Source: an uncultured Roseovarius sp. (GTDB lineage Bacteria; Pseudomonadota; Alphaproteobacteria; Rhodobacterales; Rhodobacteraceae). Taken from it: a DNA stretch of 64,000 bases. Positions 45,861-54,957 of this stretch are shown one piece after another. The DNA is taken from contig NZ_CAJXNN010000017.1 in NCBI RefSeq assembly GCF_913057115.1, positions 1 to 64,000 of the forward strand. The letters run 5' to 3'. The notes beneath the pieces were generated by a model that was not told the DNA's origin, searched no databases, and saw only the letters and a list, made by a program, of their open reading frames with translations. The translations under genes were made by a program, and so were the position numbers. How positions within the stretch are numbered: position 1 is the stretch's first letter; the number at the start of each line of letters is the position of its first letter.

Positions 45861-47084
45861 ATGAGCCTCGACGCCCCGAAACTCGCCCCGAAAGACAAGC
45901 CAGACCTTGGCTCTTTCGATTGGGCCGACCCGTTTTATCTTGAAAATCAACTGCTTGAAGAAGAGCGGATGATCGCGCAAAGCGCCCGCACTTTCGCGCA
46001 AGAAAATCTTCAGCCCCGTGTGATCCGCGCCTATGCCGAGGAACAGACCGACCCCGAGATCTTCCGCGAGATGGGCGAAATGGGCCTTTTGGGCACCACG
46101 ATTCCGGAAGAATATGGTGGATTGTCAGCGGGTTACGTCAGTTACGGCCTTGTCGCGCGCGAGATCGAACGCGTCGACTCCGGCTACCGCTCCATGATGA
46201 GTGTCCAATCCTCATTGGTCATGTATCCCATCTATGCCTACGGCAGTGAAGAGCAGCGCGCTAAGTACTTGCCGGGATTGGCAAAAGGCGAGTTGATCGG
46301 CTGTTTCGGCCTCACCGAACCCGACGCCGGATCGGACCCCGCCGCGATGAAAACCCGCGCCGAGAAGGTCGACGGCGGCTATCGAATCACCGGCTCCAAG
46401 ATGTGGATTTCCAACTCTCCCATCGCCGATGTTTTCGTCATCTGGGCCAAGTCCGATTCGCATGACGGCAAGATACGCGGCTTTGTTCTCGAAAAAGGAA
46501 TGAAGGGGCTCAGCGCCCCGAAAATCCAAGGAAAACAAAGCCTTCGCGCCTCGATCACAGGCGAGATCGTGATCGATGGCGTCGAAGTGGGCGAGGACGC
46601 GCTTTTGCCCAATGTCGAAGGTCTCAAGGGGCCTTTCGGATGCCTTAACCGTGCGCGCTATGGCATCGCCTGGGGCGTCATGGGCAGCGCCGAATTCTGC
46701 TGGCACGCCGCAAGACAGTACGGTTTGGACCGCCAACAGTTCCGTCGCCCTCTGGCGCAAACCCAACTTTACCAGAAAAAGCTTGCCGATATGCAAACAG
46801 AGATCGCACTGGGTCTTCAGGCGGCGTTAAGGGTTGGCCGCCTCATGGATGAGGCGAATGCCGCACCCGAGATGATTTCACTGATCAAGAGGAACAATTG
46901 CGGCAAGGCGCTCGACATCGCACGACAGGCCCGAGACATGCATGGTGGTAATGGAATTTCTGAGGAATTTCAGGTCATTAGGCATATGATGAACCTGGAA
47001 ACGGTCAACACCTACGAGGGCACGCACGACGTGCACGCCCTTATTTTGGGCCGTGCGCAAACAGGGTTGCAGGCGTTTTTCTGA
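45861..47084 (+). CDS. gcdH: Glutaryl-CoA dehydrogenase
   Basis: 407-residue acyl-CoA dehydrogenase that oxidatively decarboxylates glutaryl-CoA to crotonyl-CoA in lysine and tryptophan breakdown. Family marks: [31 protein letters not shown] (about 149-160), [19 protein letters not shown] (about 177-195), the [23 protein letters not shown] region, and the catalytic glutamate in [17 protein letters not shown] (Glu at about 387). The ATG at 45861 follows AAGGAG. Confidence 0.93.
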   Translation: MSLDAPKLAPKDKPDLGSFDWADPFYLENQLLEEERMIAQSARTFAQENLQPRVIRAYAEEQTDPEIFREMGEMGLLGTTIPEEYGGLSAGYVSYGLVAREIERVDSGYRSMMSVQSSLVMYPIYAYGSEEQRAKYLPGLAKGELIGCFGLTEPDAGSDPAAMKTRAEKVDGGYRITGSKMWISNSPIADVFVIWAKSDSHDGKIRGFVLEKGMKGLSAPKIQGKQSLRASITGEIVIDGVEVGEDALLPNVEGLKGPFGCLNRARYGIAWGVMGSAEFCWHAARQYGLDRQQFRRPLAQTQLYQKKLADMQTEIALGLQAALRVGRLMDEANAAPEMISLIKRNNCGKALDIARQARDMHGGNGISEEFQVIRHMMNLETVNTYEGTHDVHALILGRAQTGLQAFF

Positions 47085-47191
47085 ACATGCCTCTTGCCAT
47101 GGATGGCAGGGCCGATACCTTGCCGTCCAAAAGACGCACAGAGCTGTGAAATGAATAATCGCAATGCAAATTTTGCCACGAAGAGACAGCC

Positions 47192-48451
47192 ATGAACGGG
47201 CTCGAATCCCTTTGGGCAGAAAGCACAGCCGAAAGAGTCTCGGCACAACGCTTGCGGGGCGACGATACCGCCGATCTGGCCATCATCGGAGGCGGTTTTA
47301 CCGGCTGCTCCGCCGCTCTTGAAGCTGCGGGGCAGGGGGCTGACGTTGCCCTGATCGAAGCGCAAACCATCGGGTACGGCGGGTCCGGGCGTAACGTCGG
47401 TCTGGTCAATGCGGGTTTGTGGCTGCCGCCCGATGACGTTTGCAAAATTCTGGGGCCAGAGGCGGGCGAGCATCTGAACCGCGCTTTGGCCGAAGCACCC
47501 GGTGCGGTTTTTGACATTATAAACCAATACGATATCGCCTGCGAACCCAAGCGGCAGGGCACATTGCACCTGGCCCATGCGCCCTCTGCCATGGCCCAGC
47601 TTGAATCGCGATACGCGCAAATGGAGGCGCGCGGCGCGCCCGTCACCCTGTTGGATGAAAACGAGGCCCAGGCCCGCACTGGGACGCGCCAAGTCCACGG
47701 TGCGCTTCACGACGCCCGCGCCGGGACAATACAGCCCTTGGCCTACGCGCAGGGCCTCGCCCGGGCAGCGCAGGGGCAGGGCGCGCGCATCTATGAGAAC
47801 ACGCCCGCGCTCTCGGCCGCGCAACATGGCGGGCAGTGGGTCATTCGCACAGCCAGCGGCAAACTCCGTGCGAAACGCCTGCTGGTGGCCACCAATGCTT
47901 ACCACGAGGGCATCCAGAATTTGACCATACCATCAACCTCGCGGGTGAATTTCTTCCAGTTGGCGACGGAACCCCTGGGCGACAATATCGCCAAAGATAT
48001 CTTGCCAGGGGGCGAAGGATGTTGGGATACCGGGCTGATCATGTCGTCACTGCGCCGTGACAACGCCGGCCGCATCATTCTGGGCGGCATGGGCGACGAC
48101 AAGGGGGTACAGGCGAACTGGGCGCGGCGCAAGCTGACCAAACTTTTCCCCGAGCTTTCCGCCGTCGAGGTCACGCATGCTTGGGCCGGACGCATCGCCA
48201 TGACCTTCGATCATCTGCCGCGCATCTTGAACATTGGGTCAAACGGCTTGGCCGTCTTTGGCTATTCTGGCCGCGGCATCGCGCCAGGTACGCTTTTCGG
48301 TGCCAGTACAGCGCGCGCGCTTCTCAGCGGGGACCACCGCGGATTGCCGATCGCACCGGTAGATTATCACCGTGAACGCCTGACGGGTATGAAATCGGCG
48401 ATCTTCGAGGCAGGGGCGCGGCTACGGCATATGATTGAAGGGCGGTGGTAG
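47192..48451 (+). CDS. FAD-dependent amine/amino-acid oxidoreductase (DadA-like)
   Basis: 419 residues with an N-terminal dinucleotide fold (DLAIIGGGFTGCSAALEAAGQGADVALIEA, about 28-57) and the DAO-family segment GYGGSGRNVGLVNAGLW. The C-terminal region has the GYSGRGIAPGT flavin contact. It resembles L-pipecolate or gamma-glutamylputrescine oxidases. Its position behind gcdH suggests a role in lysine-derived catabolism (for example pipecolate), but this is inference; an unrelated amine is equally possible. Confidence 0.82.
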   Translation: MNGLESLWAESTAERVSAQRLRGDDTADLAIIGGGFTGCSAALEAAGQGADVALIEAQTIGYGGSGRNVGLVNAGLWLPPDDVCKILGPEAGEHLNRALAEAPGAVFDIINQYDIACEPKRQGTLHLAHAPSAMAQLESRYAQMEARGAPVTLLDENEAQARTGTRQVHGALHDARAGTIQPLAYAQGLARAAQGQGARIYENTPALSAAQHGGQWVIRTASGKLRAKRLLVATNAYHEGIQNLTIPSTSRVNFFQLATEPLGDNIAKDILPGGEGCWDTGLIMSSLRRDNAGRIILGGMGDDKGVQANWARRKLTKLFPELSAVEVTHAWAGRIAMTFDHLPRILNIGSNGLAVFGYSGRGIAPGTLFGASTARALLSGDHRGLPIAPVDYHRERLTGMKSAIFEAGARLRHMIEGRW

Positions 48452-48473
48452 AGCCGATTGGCTCAACCCAAAA

Positions 48474-48507
48474 TGCGCATAATCAGTATTATGTTGATTA
48501 TTGTGCA
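48474..48507. promoter_or_regulatory. AT-rich dyad upstream of aroQ
   Basis: TGCGCATAATCA (48474-48485) and TGATTATTGTGCA (48495-48507) form an inverted repeat: the inner ATAATCA/TGATTAT is perfect and the outer part imperfect. A smaller dyad CATAAT-CAGT-ATTATG overlaps it. The local AT-richness stands out. Located 124 bp before aroQ in a gap of 179 bp. Confidence 0.45.
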
Positions 48508-48630
48508 GCCCAAGAAAGTGCCCATCACCGGAAACTTCCTCAATACCCGCAGGCCCTTAGACCAATACCCTAAAGCTCTGGACGCAGATACCCCTAACGG
48601 TCTATCACTGGAATAAAGGGATGGTGATTT

Positions 48631-49065
48631 ATGACCTCAATTCTGATCCTCAATGGTCCGAACCTGAATTTGCTCGGCACGCGCCAGCCCGAGGTTTATG
48701 GGCAAACGACGCTTGCCGACATTCAAGCGCTCTGCGCCGAGACCGCCAAGGAGCTCGGTTGCGACATCACCTTTGAACAAAACAACTCTGAAGGCGCGCT
48801 CATTGATCTGATCCACGCCGCCCGCGAAACACACGACGGTATCATTCTCAACGCCGGGGCCTACACGCATACCTCGGTCGCCCTGATGGACGCCCTCGCC
48901 TCAGTCGAATTGCCCTGTATCGAGTTGCACCTGTCGAACATTCATGCACGCGAAGAGTTTCGCCACACCTCCTATATCTCGAAAGTGGCGCTTGGCGTGA
49001 TCTGCGGGTTTGGCGCCCAAGGCTATCCGCTGGCGATCCGCGCCTTACATGGCCATCTGGGGTAA
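48631..49065 (+). CDS. aroQ: Type II 3-dehydroquinate dehydratase
   Basis: 144-residue shikimate-pathway enzyme that dehydrates 3-dehydroquinate to 3-dehydroshikimate, assembling as a dodecamer. Conserved parts: [19 protein letters not shown] (about 6-24, with the catalytic Tyr), [26 protein letters not shown] and [18 protein letters not shown]. It ends four bases before the LuxR-type gene, so the two may be co-transcribed. Confidence 0.95.
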   Translation: MTSILILNGPNLNLLGTRQPEVYGQTTLADIQALCAETAKELGCDITFEQNNSEGALIDLIHAARETHDGIILNAGAYTHTSVALMDALASVELPCIELHLSNIHAREEFRHTSYISKVALGVICGFGAQGYPLAIRALHGHLG

Positions 49066-49069
49066 CCAC

Positions 49070-49813
49070 ATGATTGATCCGGCTCGTCTCAACAATCTGC
49101 TGAACGCGCCCGGTATCGAAGCCCTCTGGGACATGCATTGCCGACAGATGGCAGAATTCGGGTTCGACCGGTTGCTATATGGCTTTACCCGTTACCGCAC
49201 AGCAACAACGCTTGGAGATCCCGAGGATTTCGTCCTGCTCAGCAACCATGAGCCGGCCTATATCACAGGTTTCATCGAAGACCGGCTCTATGCCGATGCG
49301 CCGATGGTGAAATGGGCGCTGGAAAACGATGGCGCGTGCTCATGGTCGTGGATCCAGTCACTTGACCTGACACCCGCAGAACAAAACGTCTTGGCCTTCA
49401 ACAAGGCGCATGACGTCACGGCGGGCTATTCCGTCAGCTTCAAAAGCGTCTCACCACGCGCCAAGGGCGCCATCGCACTCACGGCTACGCCTGATCTCGA
49501 CCAGCAAGCGGTGGATGAGCTCTGGGCCGAACAAGGGGAAATCATCACTGCGCTCAATACCGTTGTCCATCTGCGCATCCTGTCCCTGCCCTATAATCCG
49601 CCCGGCCGCGCCTTGACGAAACGCCAGCGCGAGGTTCTGGAATGGGTCGGCGACGGAAAAACCGTGCAGGACACCGCACTCTTGATGGAACTGACCCCGG
49701 CCACCGTCGAAAAGCACCTCCGCTTGGCCCGCGAGGCGCTCAGCGTCGAGACCACCGCACAGGCGGTTCTGAAGGCGGCGTTTCACAATCAGATGTTCAT
49801 CGTCGAACGCTGA
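49070..49813 (+). CDS. LuxR-type regulator with autoinducer-binding domain (solo)
   Basis: 247 residues. The N-terminal part (about 20-165) has the autoinducer-domain pattern (FDRLLYGFTRYR; DRLYADAPMVKWALENDGACSWSW). The C-terminal 65 residues form the LuxR helix-turn-helix (LTKRQREVLEWVGDGKTVQDTALLMELTPATVEKHLRLAREAL). No luxI-type synthase occurs in the window, so it is a solo here. The ATG at 49070 matches family starts. Ligand unknown; acyl-homoserine lactone is possible. Confidence 0.88.
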   Translation: MIDPARLNNLLNAPGIEALWDMHCRQMAEFGFDRLLYGFTRYRTATTLGDPEDFVLLSNHEPAYITGFIEDRLYADAPMVKWALENDGACSWSWIQSLDLTPAEQNVLAFNKAHDVTAGYSVSFKSVSPRAKGAIALTATPDLDQQAVDELWAEQGEIITALNTVVHLRILSLPYNPPGRALTKRQREVLEWVGDGKTVQDTALLMELTPATVEKHLRLAREALSVETTAQAVLKAAFHNQMFIVER

Positions 49814-50110
49814 CCGAACCACGGCCCAATCTGCCGCTCGGAACTGCCTGGGACATGGGTCCGAAACCCTCTTTATACCTGGGGGGTAAGGAATCCCTGA
49901 CTTACATTACCTAAGGTAAACAGAGCAAAGTGACAGCGTTCCGTGAGTGGTGGCTTTAGCCTGGGAACATAAGGGATGCATTACCCCGGTATTTCGCGGC
50001 TCTGCATCTCTCGTCCTACTTGGACATCTGGTCGTCGGTTCTATTTTTCGAACCGGCGGTCAGGGTCACGACCGGCCCACTCATCCCCAAATACGGGCAG
50101 GTCAAAAATT
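49814..50110. other. Intergenic region with a palindrome and a hairpin
   Basis: No gene is visible in this 297-bp stretch between luxR and the tsf terminator. It contains a 13-bp near-perfect palindrome TTACCTAAGGTAA (49907-49919) and a 9-bp hairpin CGTCGGTTC/GAACCGGCG (50033-50058, one G-U pair, loop TATTTTTC). The hairpin may end luxR transcription. The palindrome lies downstream of luxR on its strand and has no adjacent plus-strand gene to control. Confidence 0.4.
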
Positions 50111-50138
50111 AAGGTGCCGCCAAAACTGGCGGCACCTT
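50111..50138 (-). terminator. Rho-independent terminator of rpsB-tsf
   Basis: AAGGTGCCGCC (50111-50121) pairs with GGCGGCACCTT (50128-50138) in an 11-bp stem with a 6-nt loop. On the tsf strand it is followed by AATTTTT. The plus strand also has TTTTTCTTTTT, so it can act in both directions. Confidence 0.88.
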
Positions 50139-50164
50139 TTTCTTTTTCAATTAGGAAGAAGAGC

Positions 50165-51040
50165 TTAGCCTTGAGCGGCCTTGGCGACCTCAGCGGCGAA
50201 ATCTTCTTCTTTTTTCTCGATGCCTTCGCCCACTTCAAGGCGAATGTATCCGATGATCTCGGCACCCGCTTCCTTGGCCGCAGCCTCGACCGTCAGGTCG
50301 GGGTTGATGACAAAGGACTGGCCCAGAAGCGTGACTTCCGACATGAACTTCTTCATGCGACCAACGATCATCTTTTCGATCACGTTGTCGGGCTTGCCGG
50401 ATTCCTTCGCGATGTCGATCTGAACCTGACGCTCTTTCTCGACCACGGCGGGATCCAGCGAGGCCTCGTCCAGCGCGGCGGGGTTGGTCGCCGCGATATG
50501 CATGGCAACCTGCTTGCCAAAGGATTCGTCACCACCTTTCAGGGCCACCAGAACGCCGATCTTGCCCATGCCGTCGGCCATGGCGTTGTGCACGTAGCTG
50601 ACAACGGTCTCGCCTTCGACTTTCGCCATTCGGCGCACGGACATGTTTTCGCCGATGGTGGCGATCTTGTCGGTGATGGTATCGGCCACGCTCTTGCCAC
50701 CAAGGTCAGCAGCGGTCAGCCCCTCCATGTCGTCAACGCCAAGTGCGGCGTTGGCGATGTCGCCAACCATGCTCTGGAACTCGGCGTTCTTGGCAACAAA
50801 GTCGGTCTCGGCGTTCACCTCGACGGCCACACCTGTGCCGCCGTCCACCTTGACGGCCACAAGGCCCTCGGCAGCGGTCCGGTCAGATTTCTTGGCGGCC
50901 TTGGCAAGGCCCTTGGTGCGCAGCCAATCGGTGGCGGCTTCCATGTCGCCATCGTTCTCGGACAATGCTTTTTTCGCGTCCATCATGCCTGCGCCCGTCG
51001 CGTCGCGCAGTTCTTTCACCATTGCAGCTGTGATCGCCAT
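50165..51040 (-). CDS. tsf: Translation elongation factor Ts
   Basis: 291-residue nucleotide-exchange factor for EF-Tu. The N-terminal UBA-like region [42 protein letters not shown] (span about 3-44) and the TDFVAKN motif (about 79-85) that contacts EF-Tu are intact. The C-terminal [20 protein letters not shown] is typical. It follows rpsB by 74 bp in the usual rpsB-tsf operon. Confidence 0.96.
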   Translation of the reverse strand: MAITAAMVKELRDATGAGMMDAKKALSENDGDMEAATDWLRTKGLAKAAKKSDRTAAEGLVAVKVDGGTGVAVEVNAETDFVAKNAEFQSMVGDIANAALGVDDMEGLTAADLGGKSVADTITDKIATIGENMSVRRMAKVEGETVVSYVHNAMADGMGKIGVLVALKGGDESFGKQVAMHIAATNPAALDEASLDPAVVEKERQVQIDIAKESGKPDNVIEKMIVGRMKKFMSEVTLLGQSFVINPDLTVEAAAKEAGAEIIGYIRLEVGEGIEKKEEDFAAEVAKAAQG

Positions 51041-51114
51041 ATCGGCTCTCCTTGAAAGTCAGGGAATGCGGGGCGTGGTATGCCCACGCCCCATGTCAAA
51101 TTCGTGAAAGCGGA

Positions 51115-51897
51115 TCAGCTTTCCGCAGGGGCTTCAGTCGCGGCCTCTTCGGCGGCTTCCTCGGCAGGCGCTTCCGCCATCGCGCCGACGTCGACACCAG
51201 CAGCGCCAAGTTGCGCGGCGGTCCCGTCCAGCGCGGCACGGCTCACCAGATCGCAGTAAAGCGAGATGGCGCGCGCGGCGTCGTCGTTGCCGGGGATGAT
51301 ATAGTCGATGCCATCGGGCGAGCAGTTGGTGTCAACCACGGCGACAACCGGGATGCCCAGCTTGTTGGCTTCAGCCACAGCCAGAGCCTCTTTCTTGACG
51401 TCGATCACGAACAGCATGTCCGGCACGCCACCCATCTCGCGGATACCGCCAAGGCTGGCTTGCAGTTTCTCTTGGTCACGCTCGATGCCCAGACGCTCTT
51501 TCTTGGTCAGACCCTCACCACCTGCGGCCAGGATCTCGTCGATCTCGTTCAGGCGCTTGATCGACTGCGAAACGGTTTTCCAGTTGGTCAGCGTACCGCC
51601 CAGCCAGCGGTGGTTCATGTAGTATTGCGCGCATTTCTCGGCGGCTTCGGCGACCGGGCCGCTGGCCTGCCGCTTGGTGCCGACAAACAAAAGGCGGCCA
51701 CCCTTGGCAACACATTCCCGCACGGCATTCAGCGCCGCGTCCATCATCGGGACGGTCTGCGTCAGGTCGACAATGTGGATGCCGTTGCGCGCACCATAAA
51801 TGAACTCGCCCATACGGGGGTTCCAGCGCTGCGTTTGGTGACCAAAGTGAACGCCAGCTTCCAACAGCTGACGCATGGAGAATTCGGGAAGACCCAT
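51115..51897 (-). CDS. rpsB: 30S ribosomal protein S2
   Basis: 260-residue S2 protein. Hallmarks: [27 protein letters not shown] at the start, [29 protein letters not shown] and the [25 protein letters not shown] loop. The C-terminus is an Ala/Glu-rich tail ([19 protein letters not shown]). The ATG at 51897 gives the standard N-terminus and follows AAAAGGA; a longer in-frame start at 51996 is not conserved. The 225 bp upstream should hold the operon promoter. Confidence 0.96.
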   Translation of the reverse strand: MGLPEFSMRQLLEAGVHFGHQTQRWNPRMGEFIYGARNGIHIVDLTQTVPMMDAALNAVRECVAKGGRLLFVGTKRQASGPVAEAAEKCAQYYMNHRWLGGTLTNWKTVSQSIKRLNEIDEILAAGGEGLTKKERLGIERDQEKLQASLGGIREMGGVPDMLFVIDVKKEALAVAEANKLGIPVVAVVDTNCSPDGIDYIIPGNDDAARAISLYCDLVSRAALDGTAAQLGAAGVDVGAMAEAPAEEAAEEAATEAPAES

Positions 51898-52122
51898 GTC
51901 GTTTTCCTTTTCCGGTTTTCGCCTCGGCACGGGGTGAGAAGCGGATGCTTCAACCGGTGGACCGCCGGGGATGTCTCCCCCGATCAGCCCGCCCATACCT
52001 GCGGATTGAATGCCGCGCGTATAGACCTATTCCCCGCCCCGCGCAACCCCCCTGCCCTTGAGGGCTTCATAAGGCCAAATGCGGGGTGCGTGCCGCATGA
52101 CCACCCCTACCAGAATTTCCCT

Positions 52123-52761
52123 CTAGAGCCCCAAAAGACCAGACACCTCCTTTGCCAGCGCGCGCACTTCATCCGTCGCCGCCGCCGACCGCTTCGCTTC
52201 CATCACCCCCAGACCGCGCCCCAAGGCTTCGGCATAGACCACCCGATTGGCCAGCGTCGCCTGCAAGGGCTTGGCCTCAAGGCCGGCCACCGATTTTGCC
52301 ACATCCTCGCCAACCCGCGTGCCGGTGCGTGTCCGGTTCATGACAATATGCGTCGGTGTCCCAACCCGGTCCGCCAAGTCCAAAACATCATGGGTGGCCC
52401 AGACATCCGCCTGACTGGCGGATACAGGGATCAGCACCAAATCCGCCTCGCGCAAGACCTGCCGTATATCGCTATCGGCCTTGGGCGGCGTATCGACCAA
52501 AATGACATCGGCCACATCCCCCACCCCTCTGAGGGCGCGCGAAATGCCATAGGCCGTCGCGGTCGCAAAGCGCAGGTTGTCATCCTCTCCCAAAGCCTCT
52601 TCACGAATATCCAGCCATTTGCCAAGACTGCCTTGCGGGTCAGTGTCCAAGAGACCAACGCGCTTGCCCTCCGCCAGATACGCGATTGCCAAATTGGACA
52701 CGAGCGTCGTCTTCCCCGCGCCACCTTTCTGTTGCGCCACGCAGATGATTTGACTGCTCAT
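52123..52761 (-). CDS. Orphan ParA/MinD-family ATPase
   Basis: 212-residue deviant-Walker ATPase: KGGAGKTT (about 12-19), LLDTDPQGSL (about 37-46) and the VDTPP motif (about 90-94). It has no N-terminal helix-turn-helix and no parB partner in the window, so it is not the chromosomal parAB pair. Such small ParA proteins position protein complexes or low-copy elements. The palindrome cluster and AATACCG boxes lie in its upstream region. Confidence 0.83.
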   Translation of the reverse strand: MSSQIICVAQQKGGAGKTTLVSNLAIAYLAEGKRVGLLDTDPQGSLGKWLDIREEALGEDDNLRFATATAYGISRALRGVGDVADVILVDTPPKADSDIRQVLREADLVLIPVSASQADVWATHDVLDLADRVGTPTHIVMNRTRTGTRVGEDVAKSVAGLEAKPLQATLANRVVYAEALGRGLGVMEAKRSAAATDEVRALAKEVSGLLGL

Positions 52762-52938
52762 GTTTCGATCCTCCAGATACCATTCTGCAGTGCAGCATAT
52801 ATTGTCTGGGGCATAAAGGCGATAGCTCCGTCGGAGTGTGACTTAAAGGCGAACCCGCCGTGGCTCTATCTGACGCAGTTGATGCGACCTCGCCGCTTTT
52901 CGCCGCAAGCCGGTTACCTGCTCCATCCACGTCCACCA

Positions 52939-52970
52939 ACGTACGAAACACCCGTACAAAACGTACGAAA
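52939..52970. repeat. TTCGTACGA palindrome cluster 3, between parA and psuG
   Basis: AACGTACGAAA (52939-52949), CCGTACAAAA and CGTACGAAA lie in one 32-bp block. CGTACAAAACGTACGAAA at 52953-52970 is identical to 4033-4050 inside ispD. It is in the 357-bp gap between the divergent parA-like and psuG genes; no gene is evident in that gap. Confidence 0.8.
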
Positions 52971-52995
52971 GTGGCCGCGCGGCGTGTTAACCTTG

Positions 52996-53042
52996 CGGTA
53001 TTCGGGAAGAAATACCGACGCAATACCGACGTTTTACCGATG
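52996..53042. repeat. AATACCG boxes in the parA/psuG divergent region
   Basis: CGGTATT (52996-53002) is inverted to AATACCG (53011-53017), with an 8-nt spacer. AATACCGACG occurs at 53011 and 53022, and a degenerate TTTACCGATG at 53033, an exact 11-bp step. Helical phasing suggests cooperative protein binding. Confidence 0.55.
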
Positions 53043-53118
53043 TGATGCAGACTGGGGTTTTTCCTGTTAATCAAGGGCTTAGTGCCGATTCGCGCCTCAT
53101 TCGCAAAAGGACACCGCC

Positions 53119-54039
53119 GTGACCCGCATCTTCACACCCAGCCCTGAGGTGCAAGAGGCCCTCACCCATGACCGCCCCGTGGTGGCGCTGGAATCCACCA
53201 TCATCACCCATGGCATGCCCTATCCCGACAACCTCCAAACCGCGCAACAGGTCGAAGAAGATGTACGCCAAGCCGGGGCGATACCGGCGACAATCGCCGT
53301 GATAGACGGTGATCTGCGCATAGGGCTTGAAGCCCAAACCCTTGAAAAACTGGCCAAATCCAAAAGCGCCGCCAAGCTCTCGCGCGCCGATCTGGCGGTG
53401 TGCATGGCCCGGGGCGGCACCGGCTCCACCACCGTATCCGCCACCATGATTGCCGCCCATCTGGCCGGTATCAAGGTCTTCGCCACCGGCGGCATCGGCG
53501 GTGTGCATCAAGGGGCCGAGCAAACCTTCGACATCTCCGCCGACCTGCAAGAACTGGCGCAAACCCCCGTCACCGTGGTCTGCGCCGGGGCCAAGGCCAT
53601 TCTGGACCTGCCCAAGACCTTGGAAACATTGGAAACTCTGGGCGTGCCTGTTATCGCCTATGGCCAAGATGCCCTGCCCGCCTTCTGGTCGCGTGACAGC
53701 GGCTTGCCCGCGCCTCTTCGCCTTGATGATCCGGCGCAGATCGCCAAGGCACAGCTCATGCGCGCGCACCTCGGTCTGCCCGGTGGTCAGCTTGTCGCTA
53801 ACCCGATCCCGCCGCGCGATGAAATACACTCCAGAATTCTTGCGCCACTGATTGCGCAGGCCCAATCCGAAGCCGCCGCGCAAGGTCTCAGCGGCAAGAG
53901 TGTGACCCCTTTCCTCCTGCAAAGGCTTTTCGAGCTAACCAATGGCCAATCCCTCACGGCAAATATCGCGCTTATCCGCAACAATGCCCGCCTCGCCGCC
54001 GGGATCGCCATGGAATTGACCGCCCAAAGCCCGGCCTGA
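53119..54039 (+). CDS. psuG: Pseudouridine-5'-phosphate glycosidase
   Basis: 306-residue enzyme that splits pseudouridine 5'-phosphate into uracil and ribose 5-phosphate. Family blocks: PVVALESTIITHGMPYPDN (about 20-38), ARGGTGSTTVSATM, FATGGIGGVHQGAEQTFDISADL and the C-terminal NGQSLTANIALIRNNARLAA. The start is GTG after AAAAGGA. No pseudouridine kinase (psuK) lies next to it in this window. Confidence 0.93.
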   Translation: MTRIFTPSPEVQEALTHDRPVVALESTIITHGMPYPDNLQTAQQVEEDVRQAGAIPATIAVIDGDLRIGLEAQTLEKLAKSKSAAKLSRADLAVCMARGGTGSTTVSATMIAAHLAGIKVFATGGIGGVHQGAEQTFDISADLQELAQTPVTVVCAGAKAILDLPKTLETLETLGVPVIAYGQDALPAFWSRDSGLPAPLRLDDPAQIAKAQLMRAHLGLPGGQLVANPIPPRDEIHSRILAPLIAQAQSEAAAQGLSGKSVTPFLLQRLFELTNGQSLTANIALIRNNARLAAGIAMELTAQSPA

Positions 54040-54163
54040 CCCATCCCGATTGCATATTTTACAAGCAAAAGCCCCATTATTTCGCGGCGGGTGACCTCGG
54101 CCCATTGTGACCTTCCGCGTTTCTGCTTAGATACGCCTGAAATTCACAGGCTCGTATCGCCCC

Positions 54164-54865
54164 ATGAACACCCCATTCGACGAAGAACCACAGCACACCC
54201 GCAAACCCGGCATGTTGGCCGGCCTACGCGCCAGCTTCCTGACAGGGATTGTCGTCATCGCTCCGGTGGCGCTGACCGTATGGTTCGTCTGGGCGCTCAT
54301 GGGCTGGGTCGACAGCGTGGTTTTGCCGCTGATTCCCTCCAGCTTCCGCCCGGAGCATTATATCGGCATTAACCTTCGCGGCGTAGGCGTGATCATCTTT
54401 CTGGTGTTCACCATTGTCGTGGGTTGGATCGCCAAGGGCCTGATCGGCAAATCGCTGATTCTTTTCGCGGAATCGCTGGTGGACCGCATGCCGGTCGTTC
54501 GCTCGATCTATTCGGGCGTCAAACAAATCGCCGAAACGGTCTTCGCGCAAAGCGAACGCAGTTTCGAAAAGGCCTGCCTGATCCAGTATCCACGCAAGGA
54601 TATCTGGGCCATCGGCTTCATTTCCACCTCCGCCAGAGGCGAGGTGAATGCAAAGGCCGAATCCGGTTCGGACCTTCTGAGTGTCTTCGTGCCGACCACG
54701 CCAAACCCAACCAGCGGCTTTTTGTTGTTCTTTCCCAAGGAAGATGTGATCGAACTGGACATGAGTGTCGAAGATGCCGCCAAGCTGGTGATCTCGGCCG
54801 GGCTCGTCTACCCCGGCCAGGTAGACCCAAACGACCCGCGCCTGAAATCCAAGGGTAAAGGCTAA
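54164..54865 (+). CDS. DUF502 membrane protein
   Basis: 233 residues with two transmembrane helices (about 27-48 and 75-95) flanking PLIPSSFRPEHYIGINLRGVG, followed by a cytoplasmic domain with VDRMPVVRSIYSGVKQIAETVF and SVFVPTTPNPTSGFLLFFPKEDV, which are DUF502 signatures. Function unknown. It ends 92 bp before the octaheme cytochrome gene but the sites in that gap suggest separate regulation. Confidence 0.9.
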   Translation: MNTPFDEEPQHTRKPGMLAGLRASFLTGIVVIAPVALTVWFVWALMGWVDSVVLPLIPSSFRPEHYIGINLRGVGVIIFLVFTIVVGWIAKGLIGKSLILFAESLVDRMPVVRSIYSGVKQIAETVFAQSERSFEKACLIQYPRKDIWAIGFISTSARGEVNAKAESGSDLLSVFVPTTPNPTSGFLLFFPKEDVIELDMSVEDAAKLVISAGLVYPGQVDPNDPRLKSKGKG

Positions 54866-54877
54866 CAAAATCTCAAT

Positions 54878-54891
54878 TTGAGATAGATCAA
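54878..54891 (+). promoter_or_regulatory. FNR/FnrL-like box upstream of the octaheme operon
   Basis: TTGAG-ATAG-ATCAA matches the FNR-type consensus TTGAT-N4-ATCAA at nine of ten positions. It lies 67 bp before the octaheme cytochrome start. Induction at low oxygen by FnrL, or a related Crp/Fnr protein, is expected. Confidence 0.65.
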
Positions 54892-54901
54892 TGCGGCCCG
54901 C

Positions 54902-54937
54902 ATGGAATCACATTCCATTTTAAATATGTGATTCCAT
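54902..54937. promoter_or_regulatory. Long composite inverted repeat ahead of the octaheme gene
   Basis: ATGGAATCACAT (54902-54913) and ATGTGATTCCAT (54926-54937) are perfect 12-bp inverted arms around a 12-nt AT-rich centre. Nested in it, ATGGAAT-CAC-ATTCCAT (54902-54918) is also a perfect dyad, so three ATTCCAT half-sites are present. The site ends 20 bp before the start codon, where a repressor would block transcription. Confidence 0.7.
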
Positions 54938-54957
54938 TTGCCTAGCGGGGTGCGCCC

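Noticed and set aside
52123-52761. Naming the ParA-like gene as chromosomal parA
   Set aside because: It has no adjacent parB, no gidAB context and no parS-like TGTTTCACGTGAAACA site in the vicinity; it is better described as an orphan.
52640-53074. Minus-strand frame of 144 codons upstream of parA containing FVRFVRVFRTLVDVD
   Set aside because: The odd repeat is simply the TTCGTACGA cluster translated. The frame overlaps the parA start and has no domain or ribosome-binding site.
54902-54937. Inverted repeat considered as a transcription terminator of the DUF502 gene
   Set aside because: The stem is AT-rich, the loop is 12 nt and no T-run follows; its position next to the octaheme start and an FNR box fits an operator better.
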